Source: Forficula auricularia
Lineage: Eukaryota > Arthropoda > Insecta > Dermaptera > Forficulidae
NCBI GenBank assembly: GCA_024734495.1
Contig: JALMQS010000880.1
Coordinates: 124,001 to 188,000, forward strand
DNA: 64,000 nt
Direction of reading: 5' to 3'
The translations under genes were made by a program, and so were the position numbers. The notes below the pieces were generated by a model. The model had not been told where the DNA came from, ran no database searches, and was given only the letters and a program-made list of their open reading frames with translations. Below are positions 34,141 through 46,464 of the stretch, in pieces. The stretch's first letter is position 1; the number at the start of each line of letters is the position of its first letter.

Positions 34141-37100
34141 GTAGGCTCTGAGATAATTACCAGCACTCCTAAGGGAATATTTCTAAAATAGACCACGTGT
34201 AAAAAAAAAATGAAAAACACCATCCCGGCGGAGTTAATAAAGTATTAATCGGCAGCCATCTCGCGGCTTTAGGTGTAACTAGGTTTCCAGCCCCTTGCAC
34301 ATGTTGTGTGCACCCCACGGACCCTCCCACACTGTACTGTCATTATTTAAATTGATATCAATAGTCTCTGACCAAAAACATTTTTATTATATAACTTTCT
34401 CTAATTCATAAATAAACATTAATTTCTATAAGTCAATCTCAATTTTAATCAGAAAAAACTGGAAATCATTTTTTTCATAAAGAGAAACCAATGAGGTTGC
34501 CCACTGCTTAATGTAAATAAACATATATGTACATATATCGTCGCCTTAGAGTGTAAACCTGCTAACTCACAATAAGAAAATTTTACAGGGTAGAGAAAGT
34601 AGAGAAAAAACAAACAAATTTTAATATTGTTCTTATAGAAAAAAACTATTTTTCACATTTTTTTCTACTTCTGGTGATCGTAATTTTAATTACCAGTTTT
34701 ACTTGGAGGATGCTGCATCTCTTTTTTTTAAACGGTATTAATTTGTCATATATGATAAAAAATGAATTTAGCAGGTTTACACTCTAAATCTTTTGCTAAA
34801 ATAACTGAATTAGTACTCATAATAAAAAGAGTGGAAGAAAAAGTGAATACTTTTTCAAGACTCGGTAAACTCTCTGTGAATTTCGCAAATGTGTCAGATT
34901 TAATTAAAATTTCAAGTCATTTCTGAAAATCTGTCTTTTTATGAGTAGATGAACCTGTTGTACTGCTAATATCTCATATATGATAAAAAATAGATTTAGA
35001 AGGTTTACACTCTAAGGCGACGATTTATAAAGAATATAAATATGATTATAGACCATGGTTTCGAACGTTTCATCATCAGTCTTTTTAATTAGAATTATCT
35101 ATCTGTTATTTCTCATGGGTTCACATTTGTTTGTTGAGTGACTAGCTTACTAAAAAACAAATTTACCTAAATTCAATCTTGTATTTCAACCCATGAGAAA
35201 TAACAGAATATTTCTAATTAAAAAGACTGCTGATAAAGATCAAACCTTCGAAACTATGGTTTCTAACAAATATATATTTATATTCGTTATAGGTATATAT
35301 AAGTACCTATATGTTTATTTTCATTAAGCAGAGGACAATCTCATTGATTTTATTTTATGAATCAACAACTCTGCTACTATCGGCAAATAAAATATTTTCA
35401 ATTGCACCATTTATTTAGTTAATTCACTTTTAAAAACATAATTTTCCCACTGATTTTTTATTTACACTTACATATAATTTTAGTTAAATGTTAAGTAGAA
35501 TTAAGATAGTCATTAAAAATTCCCAAAAAAGAAAAAAAATACTCATTTTGAATTACCTTGAATCCAAGTCCATTTTCAGAAATTGGTTTTGTTTTTAGTA
35601 ATCATTTTCAAAGTAACACAGGACCCTATTAGGGTCGGTACAATGTCTGTCCGTCTGTCAGACAAAGTATTGCAACTCGTTAACTAAATAAGATACAAAC
35701 TTGACATTTACAAGTTATATTCATTTTCTTCGAAACCAAAAATTATGATTTTAAGAGATGGTTGAATATTTTGTGCAGTATAAAAAATAGGCTAATTTTT
35801 TTTCATCTAGATATTTCGCTTTAAATTATTTTTGTAGGTGTCAACTCAATTTAAAATTATGAAAAAACTACTTCAAAATACTACAAATTGACTTATTACT
35901 CTTTGTCAACGACAAGTAAGAATAAATAAGGCACGGAAACTCGAAAACTTTTGAAGCATTGGTTCACTATGTGTTGGCGTAATGTAACAATATAACCGAG
36001 GGGTGAACCGCGACCTAATATGCTGTACACCTACTTCCACTTGTACTTCCAAATATTTCCAAGTACTTCCAAATATTTTCCAAGTAATTCCAAATATTTC
36101 CAAGTAATTCCAAATATTTCCAAGTACTTCCAAATATTTCCAAGTACTTCCAAATATTTGCAAGCACTTTTAAATATTTCCAAGTACTTCCTGAGATTCC
36201 CAAGTGCTTCCAAATATTTCCAAGTACTTCCAAATATTTCCAAGCACTTCTAAATATTTCCAAGTACTTCCTGAGATTCCCAAGTGCTTCCAAATATTTC
36301 CAAGTACTTCCAAAATACTTCCAAAGAGGTGTACACCTACTTCCAATCGCGGATCAGCCCTCGAATATAACTTAACCTGCGATCGTTCTCACGTAAGCAA
36401 ATAAACACCTAGTGATTTATGGTTAACTGTACTATATAGTATTCCGAAAATAAAGCTTTTAATTCTCATTTTGAAAATGATTATACTCAATTTCAATTTA
36501 CTAATTCTGAATTTGAATTTGAAAAGTTGTATATCTTAAATCACTTGAACGTTTAGAAAAATAACAGAAAATTTATCATTTACTCCAAATTTGGTGCCCA
36601 TATTATTCTTGGTAATATTTTCAATGCATGACAATACATAATTCATAATTATTTGATAAATGTTTATAATTATATATACTTATTGTAATCGGCTTGCGCG
36701 TCAACCAACGCCGTTGTGATTTTTATATTTTAAAACCCACTAATAATTAATGACAAATAAAATTTATTAAAAATAAGGAATTCAAAGTATTTTAAAATCC
36801 ACTTCAGATTAGGCTGGCTTCGCAGTTGTTTTAATATATTTGAACATTAAGGAAGGATAAATAAAAGTCATAATCTGAATATACTAATTTATTTAAGTAT
36901 CACTTTCTACTTGTGTTGACTACTCTGTAGTAGGAATATCTCAAAAAGGGTATTTCTTGAGAAATTAAATTCGAAACTTCAAATTGATATAAGAAATATA
37001 AATCGCAGAATGTCCAAATAGTTTTTCCATTTTTTCAAAAAGAGCTATTGATTTTTAATATATAAATTGGTTTTTAATTGAGATATAGAAACTAACGGTA

Positions 37101-40100
37101 GAGACACTTGTTATGCGAGAAGCAATCGATCTTCGTACTGTTGCTAAGTTATTGCATTGTTGCTATGCAACATCACTTCTATACGTAAACTCATTCTCTA
37201 TTCCTAATTATTATGAAAACTGATTTATACGTAATAGCCCTTTTATATGGAATTACAATTATTTATAAGTAACTCAATATCTTTTATACAAAATTATTAT
37301 AGAATCAAAATTGGGATAAATACATAAAACCTGTTTTATAGGAAATATTTATGAAATACAATTTAACCTGATTTATATGTAATCTATCTCTGTTATAAGT
37401 AGTTATTATGGCATTACAATTGAACCCGATATATACGATGCACAACCTCTTTTATTAGTCTAGCCTTTCCATTTCTGCTAAAAATGTTGAGCCATAGAAG
37501 AGGTAAATCTACGTTTAAATCAAGTGAGGGAATCTAATTTAGTCTAATTTTTTAAGTTAATTACAGATCAAATGACTTAATTGAGGTATAAATTTGATTC
37601 CGATTGAAATTCTCTAAGGCTTATCATCCTTGTTTTGAACAAGCCATATCATTTTCAGAAATGAATCTCTCTAGGTTTGCCTAGTAAGGATATTACAAGA
37701 AAAATAAATATAAGAGGAATGAATTTTGAAACTTAAATCTTGACATCAGCTCTAGATACCATAGCAATGCTTTCGTTCAATATGCTTATTCAGGACATAT
37801 GTGCCCCCCTCTTATTAAATATTTGTTAAAATCATACAGGAAACAACCCTCTCCGTTTTATTTGGTGAGCCCCTGGCTCTCTTAAGAGGCTGCAACCATA
37901 CCACCCTCTCGGCGCCTCTGCGCTTACTGGATGTTAAGATTTTTTAAATTTTCTCCAAAACCGCTAAAAAATTTCTAATTCATTTTGATTCTTTCAAATC
38001 CCAAGATTTTTGTATTTATATAAATTGGATCCCATTTGAAATTCTCTTAAGTAATGAATTTATAATTTCTCTTTTATTAACTTTATTTGATAAGAGTTTC
38101 ATTTAAACTAAGTTTTGAATTGCAAAACTGATCATAAATGTGATTTTAAATAAACGTGAGTAATATCAGGAATAATGATGCATAGAGTATTGAGAAAATG
38201 AATAAACCAAAAATAGAATAATATTATGTAAACATTTTCATTATTCTCCTATTTAGTTCTTCTGGTTATTACTGATTAATGATAATTTACTAATAAATTA
38301 ACTCGTGAATCCATTCACCTAAATATCTTCTTGTGGTGTTAGTATAATTAAAAAACTGAACTACTAACCAAGTGAACAGAGAGGCATTCTATCAGAAAGT
38401 AGGGACGCAGGTTCATACCTCAAAACTTATCCCCTCGATATTTCAAATAATTTGAAATGTTTATAAATGATCTGTCGTTTTAGAAAAAGCCAATAACTTA
38501 GCGTAAATTTTCTTTCGCAATAATTAAAGAATTAATAAATACATCAGATTGAACTTAATAATTCAAAGCCTCTTCCCAAACCAAGTTTTTAACTATAAAT
38601 AATCTATCGAACTATAGCGTGGTTCCCCAAACTACGGTCTGCGGCCCAAATCCGCCATTAACTTTTCCATCCGGCCAGCGAGTACTACAGAATTAGTAGA
38701 GCCGCTCATACCATATAGGGTATGGTCAAGTATTGTAATCATGCATGGAAAAAGTGTTGTTGTTTTTTTTTTTGGGGGGGGGGGTTGCTTCGTATTTTCG
38801 AAATATCTCAAAAACGGCTGAAACTATTTTGTTTAAAAAAAAATTGAGCGAAACCATGGCGTTTTGCTCTACAAAACAGCCCTAATGGGCTAACATCTAT
38901 GGTATTTTAAGAGGTATTAATGATTTTGTCAAAATGTCTGTTAGTTCGTTAGTACGCTACCAAATTTTGGGTACACTCTAGCTCAGATACCAGTGTGAAT
39001 ATCAAAATAAAATTTCACTTGTAGTTTTGGTTAAGAGCTGATTAGATTTTGGTTGATATCGAATCAAAAATTAAGGGGGGGGGGGGTTAAAAATTAAAAT
39101 GATAATATTTTCAAACTAAATGACCAATAAAAATTAAATTTACTGTAAAATGAACCTATAATAAAAAAAGAACAATAGCTTATGCAAATATTTTTTATTT
39201 TATGCCAACGTTTCGTCAACTTTGTTGACTTCCTCAGGGCTCAAACAAATTGACTTCTTTGCATATTTATAAAATGACAAATATGCAAAGAGAAAGTCAA
39301 CAAAGTTGACGAAATGTTGGCATAAAATTAATAAATTTGCAAACGCCATTGTCCTTATTTCCCTACAACAACTTATTAATTTAATCGATGGACATAAATA
39401 ATCAAAATAATAAAAAAAAGAGATATTATTTTTATCGGGGGCCAAAATTGGAGGGGTTAAAAAAAACTATCGTCAATATAAATCCTAAACCTTTTGGAAA
39501 TTTCGTTTATTCCACTTATATGACGTTATGAAAATGACTCACTATGTGAAATTAATAGTCACCAAAAAGGGGGGGGGTGGAGGTTGATAAATATTAAAGC
39601 TGATATTTCTATTAAAATATTCTCATAATTATAAAGGAGATATAATAATATATGATTTCTAATGGGCCCAAAATTAAGAGTTTTTCAAATGATTAGAAGT
39701 TATTTTATTAAATAATAAATACAGGAGAGAGAACAGGTGTATGGTAAAGTCATGTGGATGGCCATATCAGCTTTGAATTGGAGAAGTACCAAACCACTTA
39801 ATTCTCGAATATGTTTAACGTCATAATTTTCCATATAAAAATTCAAGATAATCCCCATAGGCACCATCGAGGGGTGAACAGCGATTGGAATTAGTTGTAC
39901 ACCGTCTTTGGAATTATTTGGAATTCATTAGATAATCTATTGTATTCTATTGTCTTCTCCTTGGAAATGAAAGTGGAAGTAGGTGTACACGATTTTAGGT
40001 CGCGATTCACCCCTCGGCCACCATCTACCGAAGCCTACCTTAATCCGTCTACTTATTTTTTTTCACGATACGAGACTCAATCCTAAATTTTATAGTCTGC

Positions 40101-43100
40101 TCTTTCTGGGTATAAATTGTAACACCCGATTCCATATATATATTTTTAAGAAAATGTAGATATAAATTATTTTAAAAATAACCCTTGTTACAATTGTCGA
40201 TGTTTAATGGTTTTACTGTTGCAAATAAGTTACTTTTTCAAATTAGAAAACGATTATTCTTAATATGAATGTATTAATTCATAATTTGAAAATTATTATT
40301 CCGAACGAAGGACACAAAGTCCCAGTACAATAGATCCTTTCAGTAAAACTTGTTTGGGTAGGAAAAAATTTTATTGCTAAGCCCGAGCGTGACTTTATCG
40401 ATGGAATATAGGCTATAAGCTATTCTTATATAAATTCTGAATATAATGAAGGTTTAAATATTATTTAAAACAAACATCATTATTTATAAATACTTATTGA
40501 ACAACAATAAATAATATTACAATATAACTTAACCTTCGATCGTTCTCACGTAAGCAAATAAACACCTATAGTGATTTATGGTTAACTGTACTATATAGTA
40601 TTCCGAAAATAAAGTTTTTAATTCTCATTTTGAAAATGATTATTCTCTATTTCAATTTATTAATTCTGAATATGAATTTGAAAAGTTGTATATCTTAAAT
40701 CACTCGAACGTTGAGAAAAATAACAAAAAATTGCGCCAAATTTCGTGCCCATATTATTTCTTGGTAATATTTTCAATGCATGACAATACATAATACATAA
40801 TTATTTGATAAATGCTTATAATTATCTATACTTATTGTAATCGGCTTGCGCCTCGACCAACGCAGTCGTGATTTTTTATTTTAAATCCCACTAATAGTTA
40901 ATGACAAATAAAATTTATTAAAAATAAGGAATTCAAATTATTTTAAAACCCACAACAGATTAGGCTGGCTTCGCAGTTGTTTTAATATATTTGAATATTA
41001 AGGAAGGATAAATAAAAGTCATAATCTGAATATACTAATTTATTTAAGTATCGCCTAAAAATAATCTGCCTAGGTTTATTAATACAAAAATATTTAAATA
41101 AATCTAATATTAAAGAAAATCTTCAAAGTTAACAGGGTGGGGCATAAAGATCTACCAAATTTTGAAGAGGTATAAAAAATGAAAAAATTTATCTAGAAAA
41201 AAATTTAATATATTTTTGAAAAGATCATAAAATAATTTTTTTAATGTGTTTTAAACATTATCAGATAAAAAGGGGGGGGGGTCAAAAATGAAAATTTTAG
41301 CCCTTTTTGACCAAACTCAACCAAATTTTGTATACATAGTTTAGTCGAAAGGGCTAGAATTTTCATTTTTGACCTCCCCCCATTTTGGGTGGTTAGTTTT
41401 TGTATTTCTAGCCTTTTGGGGGTCCACAGAATATGTATATAAAATTTGATTGAGTTTAAAACACATTAAATAAACTGCAACAGATCGTTGCTAAACTTTA
41501 TCCAAATTCATTTGAAATATTAATATGTTTATTCCTTTATTATTAATCCGATATCACTTGCTATTTGCAGTCCATGTTGACTTAAATTCAAAAATAGCGA
41601 TTAATTCTCATTTAACAGTCGAGGAATAACCATTCTACATTAGATTTTTGACGCTTCGATTATTATTGGTAACCATTGCTGAGGACATGGAGGAATCGAC
41701 TTAAAATCAAAAATAAAGATCAATTCTTACCTAATACTAGAGGAATAACCTTATTGCATTCCATTTTTGATGTTTTGACTATTAATGGCAAACTCTACTG
41801 AAAACGTGGAAGAATCGACTTAAAATCAAAAAGACTAAATTCTTTTTTGGTAAACAACTCAAGCTTGAAAAATCTAATGTAGAATGGTCATTCCTCGACT
41901 GTTAAATGAGAATTGATAATTTGATTTTAAGCCGATTCCTTCATGTCTTCAGCAATGGTTACCAATAATAATCAAAGCGTCAACAATCTCACGTAGAATT
42001 GTTATTCCTCAAGTAATAGATGAGAATCAATCGCTATTTTTGATTTTAAGTCAATTCCTCCAAGTCTTCTGCAATGGTTACCAATAAAAACCGAAACGTC
42101 AAAAATCCAATATAGAATGATTATTCCTCAAGTACTAGATGAGAATCAATCGCTATTTTTGATTTTACCTCGATTCCTCTGTCTTCAGCAATGGTTACCA
42201 ATAAAAACCGAAACGTCGAAAATCCAATATAGAATAGTTATTCCTCAAGTACTAGATGAGAATCAATCACTATTTTTGATTTTAACTCGATTCCTCCATG
42301 TCTTCAGCAATGGCAACGGATAAGAAAACAACGCAGTTGCTATGGTTACTTATAAAATTTGCTCCCAAATTTTAAGCATTTCACAGCGAGAAGCCTAACC
42401 ATTCTTACTTAAGTTAGGTTGAATGAGCTATATTAAAACGATCAAATGAATAAATTTTAAGGAATTTAAAATAAAAAATTAAAAAAAAGTACTATATTAC
42501 TCTAGAGCAAAGTACTTTAAAATATAATTTTACTAAGAACTTTATTTAACCTTTTTTGTGGTCCTCAAGGTACTTAATTAGGATATTAAATTTCATCAAA
42601 ATTGGTTAAGTCATTTTCAAGATATTTTGAAAAAACTAAAAAAGTACTGAAATAAAGTACTAATGTTTGTATGTACCAAAAACTAATCAGCACTTCATTT
42701 TGTTAAAATACTGGTAGGTTTTCAATTCAATCGGTGCAACGGTGTGGAAAAAATCGTGGACGATAAAAAAACGATAACATCCATCCATCCATCCCCACCC
42801 ACTTCCAAAAAATGGCACTTTTTGGCCTCTCGACGAGACCCCATGGAATTTTTGGCAAAACCGCCAAGTGCTAAAATTCAATCTAATTGAATACTTCAAT
42901 TTGTGACCTTAATTGAGTCCATGGGTTCCGTGGTCTTTACCTGAGGACTCTTTGAAGTCGCGCTTGCCGCGAGACCGATTACAATACTTTCCCCATGCTT
43001 CGCATTGGATAAAGTAAAAAAAAAAATTATGTTCTTTTCAAAAATATACCTATTCAGTTTATTTATAGTTAAAATTTTCATTTTTTATACCTCTTCAAAA

Positions 43101-46100
43101 TGTGGTAGATCTTTATGCCCCACCCTGTATTATATCAGATTTTCCCGCATTTACCTACATTTAGTGTCAACTAGATGATTTCAAGCGGCTCCAAGCCCCC
43201 CATGCACAGTCTAGATACGTCCCTGTCATATATATAATGTACCTATATAATATAATTAGTGAATTGAACTAAAAATAAATAATCTTACCAGAATGCTAGG
43301 AAACTTTGCTGCTGCAGCCTATGGTCTCCAATACAAACCCAAAAATCGAGGGGTGGAGAAAATTTTCATTTTTAAATATGTATGTAATGACCCTATATTC
43401 CTAAAATTTGGCAATTTTGTAGGGTTTATTAAATTAATAAAGGGGAAAATTAATAACGAATACTACCCTTAGCCTCTAAAATGAAGGTGTGAAATTTGTA
43501 GGGTAATTTAACCCCCCTCAATAAAATAATAATAATAATAATAATAATAATAAGGAAGGAATCAATTTATTTGTTTCACCCCTTGAAACCATGAAGAAGG
43601 AGGAAGAATCCTCCGAAATGTCGGTTTGTAAGGAAAGGAGGAAGGAATCCAATAAATTACACCTTATTTGGATAAATGTTGTCTTTTTCTTTCCTCACTA
43701 CCCCTGGACTGCCTTCCATTACTTTCAATTAAAAGTTCTACCAGTCTGTCTCTCTCCAGAGAAAATTTCCTGCAAATAATAAATAAAAGCTACATATTAG
43801 CTGACAAAAAGAAGAGAAATTTCACCCAAAACATTCTGTGAACAAACAGACCAAGTTCGAAATAGTAGTGAAATTTAGTGCGCAGCCAGTCCTCGCCAAG
43901 AATAAGATGAGAAAATAGTTCTTCCAATTAAAATGGATTCTTTTCATTTTGAATGACAATGTAAATTTATGGATTCTAAATTTTTAATTTAAGTTGTTCT
44001 CAGAAACTTGGCTGTTACGAATTATGCCTTTAGGGTAAAGGTACTAAATTTGTGACCAGCCATGAAAATAATTTAAATTAAAATTTTAGAATCCCTAAAT
44101 TTAGATTGCCATTCAAAATTGGAAAGAATGCATTTTAATTGAAAGTACTATTTTCTCAACTTAACTATTCTTGGCGAATTTAACTTGGCTGCACACTATA
44201 TTTCACTACTTTTTCGAACTTGGCCTGTTTTTTCCAGAAATGTTTTGGTTGTATTAATTTTAGGTCATAATGTAAATAAAGTTATCCGAAAGAAACCGAA
44301 GAAATCCGAAGCGAATCTATTAAATGAAGAAAGCTAGATAAAAAAATGTCTAGAATTTCTATAATTCAGCTCTTTGAATGTTTAACTTAGAGATAGCATT
44401 CAAAAAGTTGAATTTCTCAAATAATACGGGATATTCAAAATGACTCAACCGTATATTAGCGAGTCACCTGAAAAGAAAATATTTTTTTATTATTGAATAA
44501 ATTCCCTTTAGTTGTTCTTTCTTATCATTGATCAGTGTCGAAAAAATTAATATGAAAAGTTCATTTATCAAACTTATGCTTATTTTTCAAAACGTAGTTC
44601 ATTCTGTTCTGCAACCAAGTAATTTATGGCCAGTAATGAGCTATTTGAATCGATGACTTAATTAGAGCTTTGTGCTCAGACGAAAAAGTTTCGAATCGAG
44701 AAGGATATATTTTTTTGCATTCTACTAAAACATTCAAGTTATTTTATGTGCTTTGTCTATAAGTTTTTAAAGAAAAGGATCTATTGAGTTTAGAAGTTCA
44801 GGGTGTGTTAATGGAAAACATGCTGCTCAGCCAATAAAATCCTGAACATGTAAACTACACCCCCCCCCCCCTCCTCCGAACGACTTTATTTTAAAATAAA
44901 TCTGTTTAGTTTTCTTCCATTTTGTTATTATTATTTTTAACTCATGTCTAAGAAAAATATTAAGTCATTTTTATGGAGATTTCAATTCTTGAATGAAAAA
45001 TCATGTTTGAAATATTCCTGACGTAATTACTCTGAAGTGGATAGAATGTAGAGTTTATATAGGTAGTGTATTTATACATACAAACTCGGTCAAACCCATT
45101 GAATGCGATAATAAACTTCGCTTAACTAATCTCAATTATATTCTATGAATATAAATGTGAAAGTAAAAAACGGTGGAAAATGTGAAAACTTTTACAACTC
45201 TTGAAAATTTTTGGGATTTGGAAAGTTTCGTGAGTGAACGGTTTGATTTAGAATGCTGAAACTTAGCAAAAAGGTGCAGTTTATTAATACAAGCTTGTTT
45301 GTCAATTTTAACTCATTATTGAGTACCTTTAAGAGTTCTCTAAATAAAAATTCAAATTCTAATTGTCTCTATTTTACAACCAGAAACTTTGAAGCTAGAA
45401 AGATTAAAATCTAATCAATTCTTCGATTTTGAAAATAAATAAATAAACATTATCACCTTAGAAATAACTTTCTACGAATTTCCGTTATTAAATTATTTTG
45501 GCCATCGGAGGAGCCCAAAGAAATAATTATCGTTGAAAATGAATTTTTTTACAACTTCAGATTCAGATATTTCTCTGCAGCAAAAAGAAATTTTTGAGTG
45601 AATTATATAATTATACTAAAGTCGACCGAGGGTTCCACCCAAAGAGCGAACCCAGTGGGAACTAAGTTAATTCCAGAAATGGGCAGTAATGAGCTAATAA
45701 TTGAAATAGATAATACCATTTATATGTGTAATTGTTAGCTCTGAGGCCTCTCAACTCAAGGTATAGAGTGAAATAAGGATGAATCGTTACACCAGTATTA
45801 AGTCGAATTATTGCATGATGATGATGATGATAATTAGTTTAATCCACAATAAAATAAAATCGGAAAAAATTTGAATCATTCGACAATTATCGCATAGTTG
45901 TAGCTAATGAATTCAAATTTGACAGGACGTTTGGGTTAAACTTTACAAGTCAAGACTTAGCTTTCAAGATCAAGCTGGTCACTGACAAAAAAATGATAAA
46001 TTTTCATAAATTTCTGAGACTAACACAGAGTCTTGAAAAAGGTTTCACTTTTTCTTCCAACTTCTAATTTAAAATGATACTAAATAAATAAATAAAACTT

Positions 46101-46413
46101 TATTTATTATTTTAATCAAATTCTTAACTGTTGGTCTGGGAATGTGAAGTCATTTTGATCTTATCATTTATATGATAATGATTAATAGTAGTGAAATTTT
46201 AGGCTTTAATGAAATAATAAGAATGGAAATAAAACGAACAAATTCTTCAGCACATTGAACTCAATAATTAATCCACAACAGTCAATACGGCTTTTTAGGT
46301 GGAATAGGAATTACAGGCGATTGAAAAGATGTTGTTTTGCTGAGAGTAGCAGAGTTTTTATTATAAATCATAAAGAGAAACGACGAGGTTGTCCTCTATG
46401 ATAAATTATATAC

Positions 46414-46464
<51 letters not shown>

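Noticed and set aside
36015..36404. Tandem-repeat proteins on both strands
   Set aside because: The frames translate the 20-bp minisatellite inside a MITE, so openness on both strands is a repeat artefact.
30990..42250. Family R repeats as a further hammerhead class
   Set aside because: The minus strand has GAAACGUC after a GGUU...AACC stem, as in real copies, but the preceding sequence is UUCAGCAAU rather than CUGANGA in every repeat. CUGAAGA occurs only on the opposite strand, with no GAAA after it.
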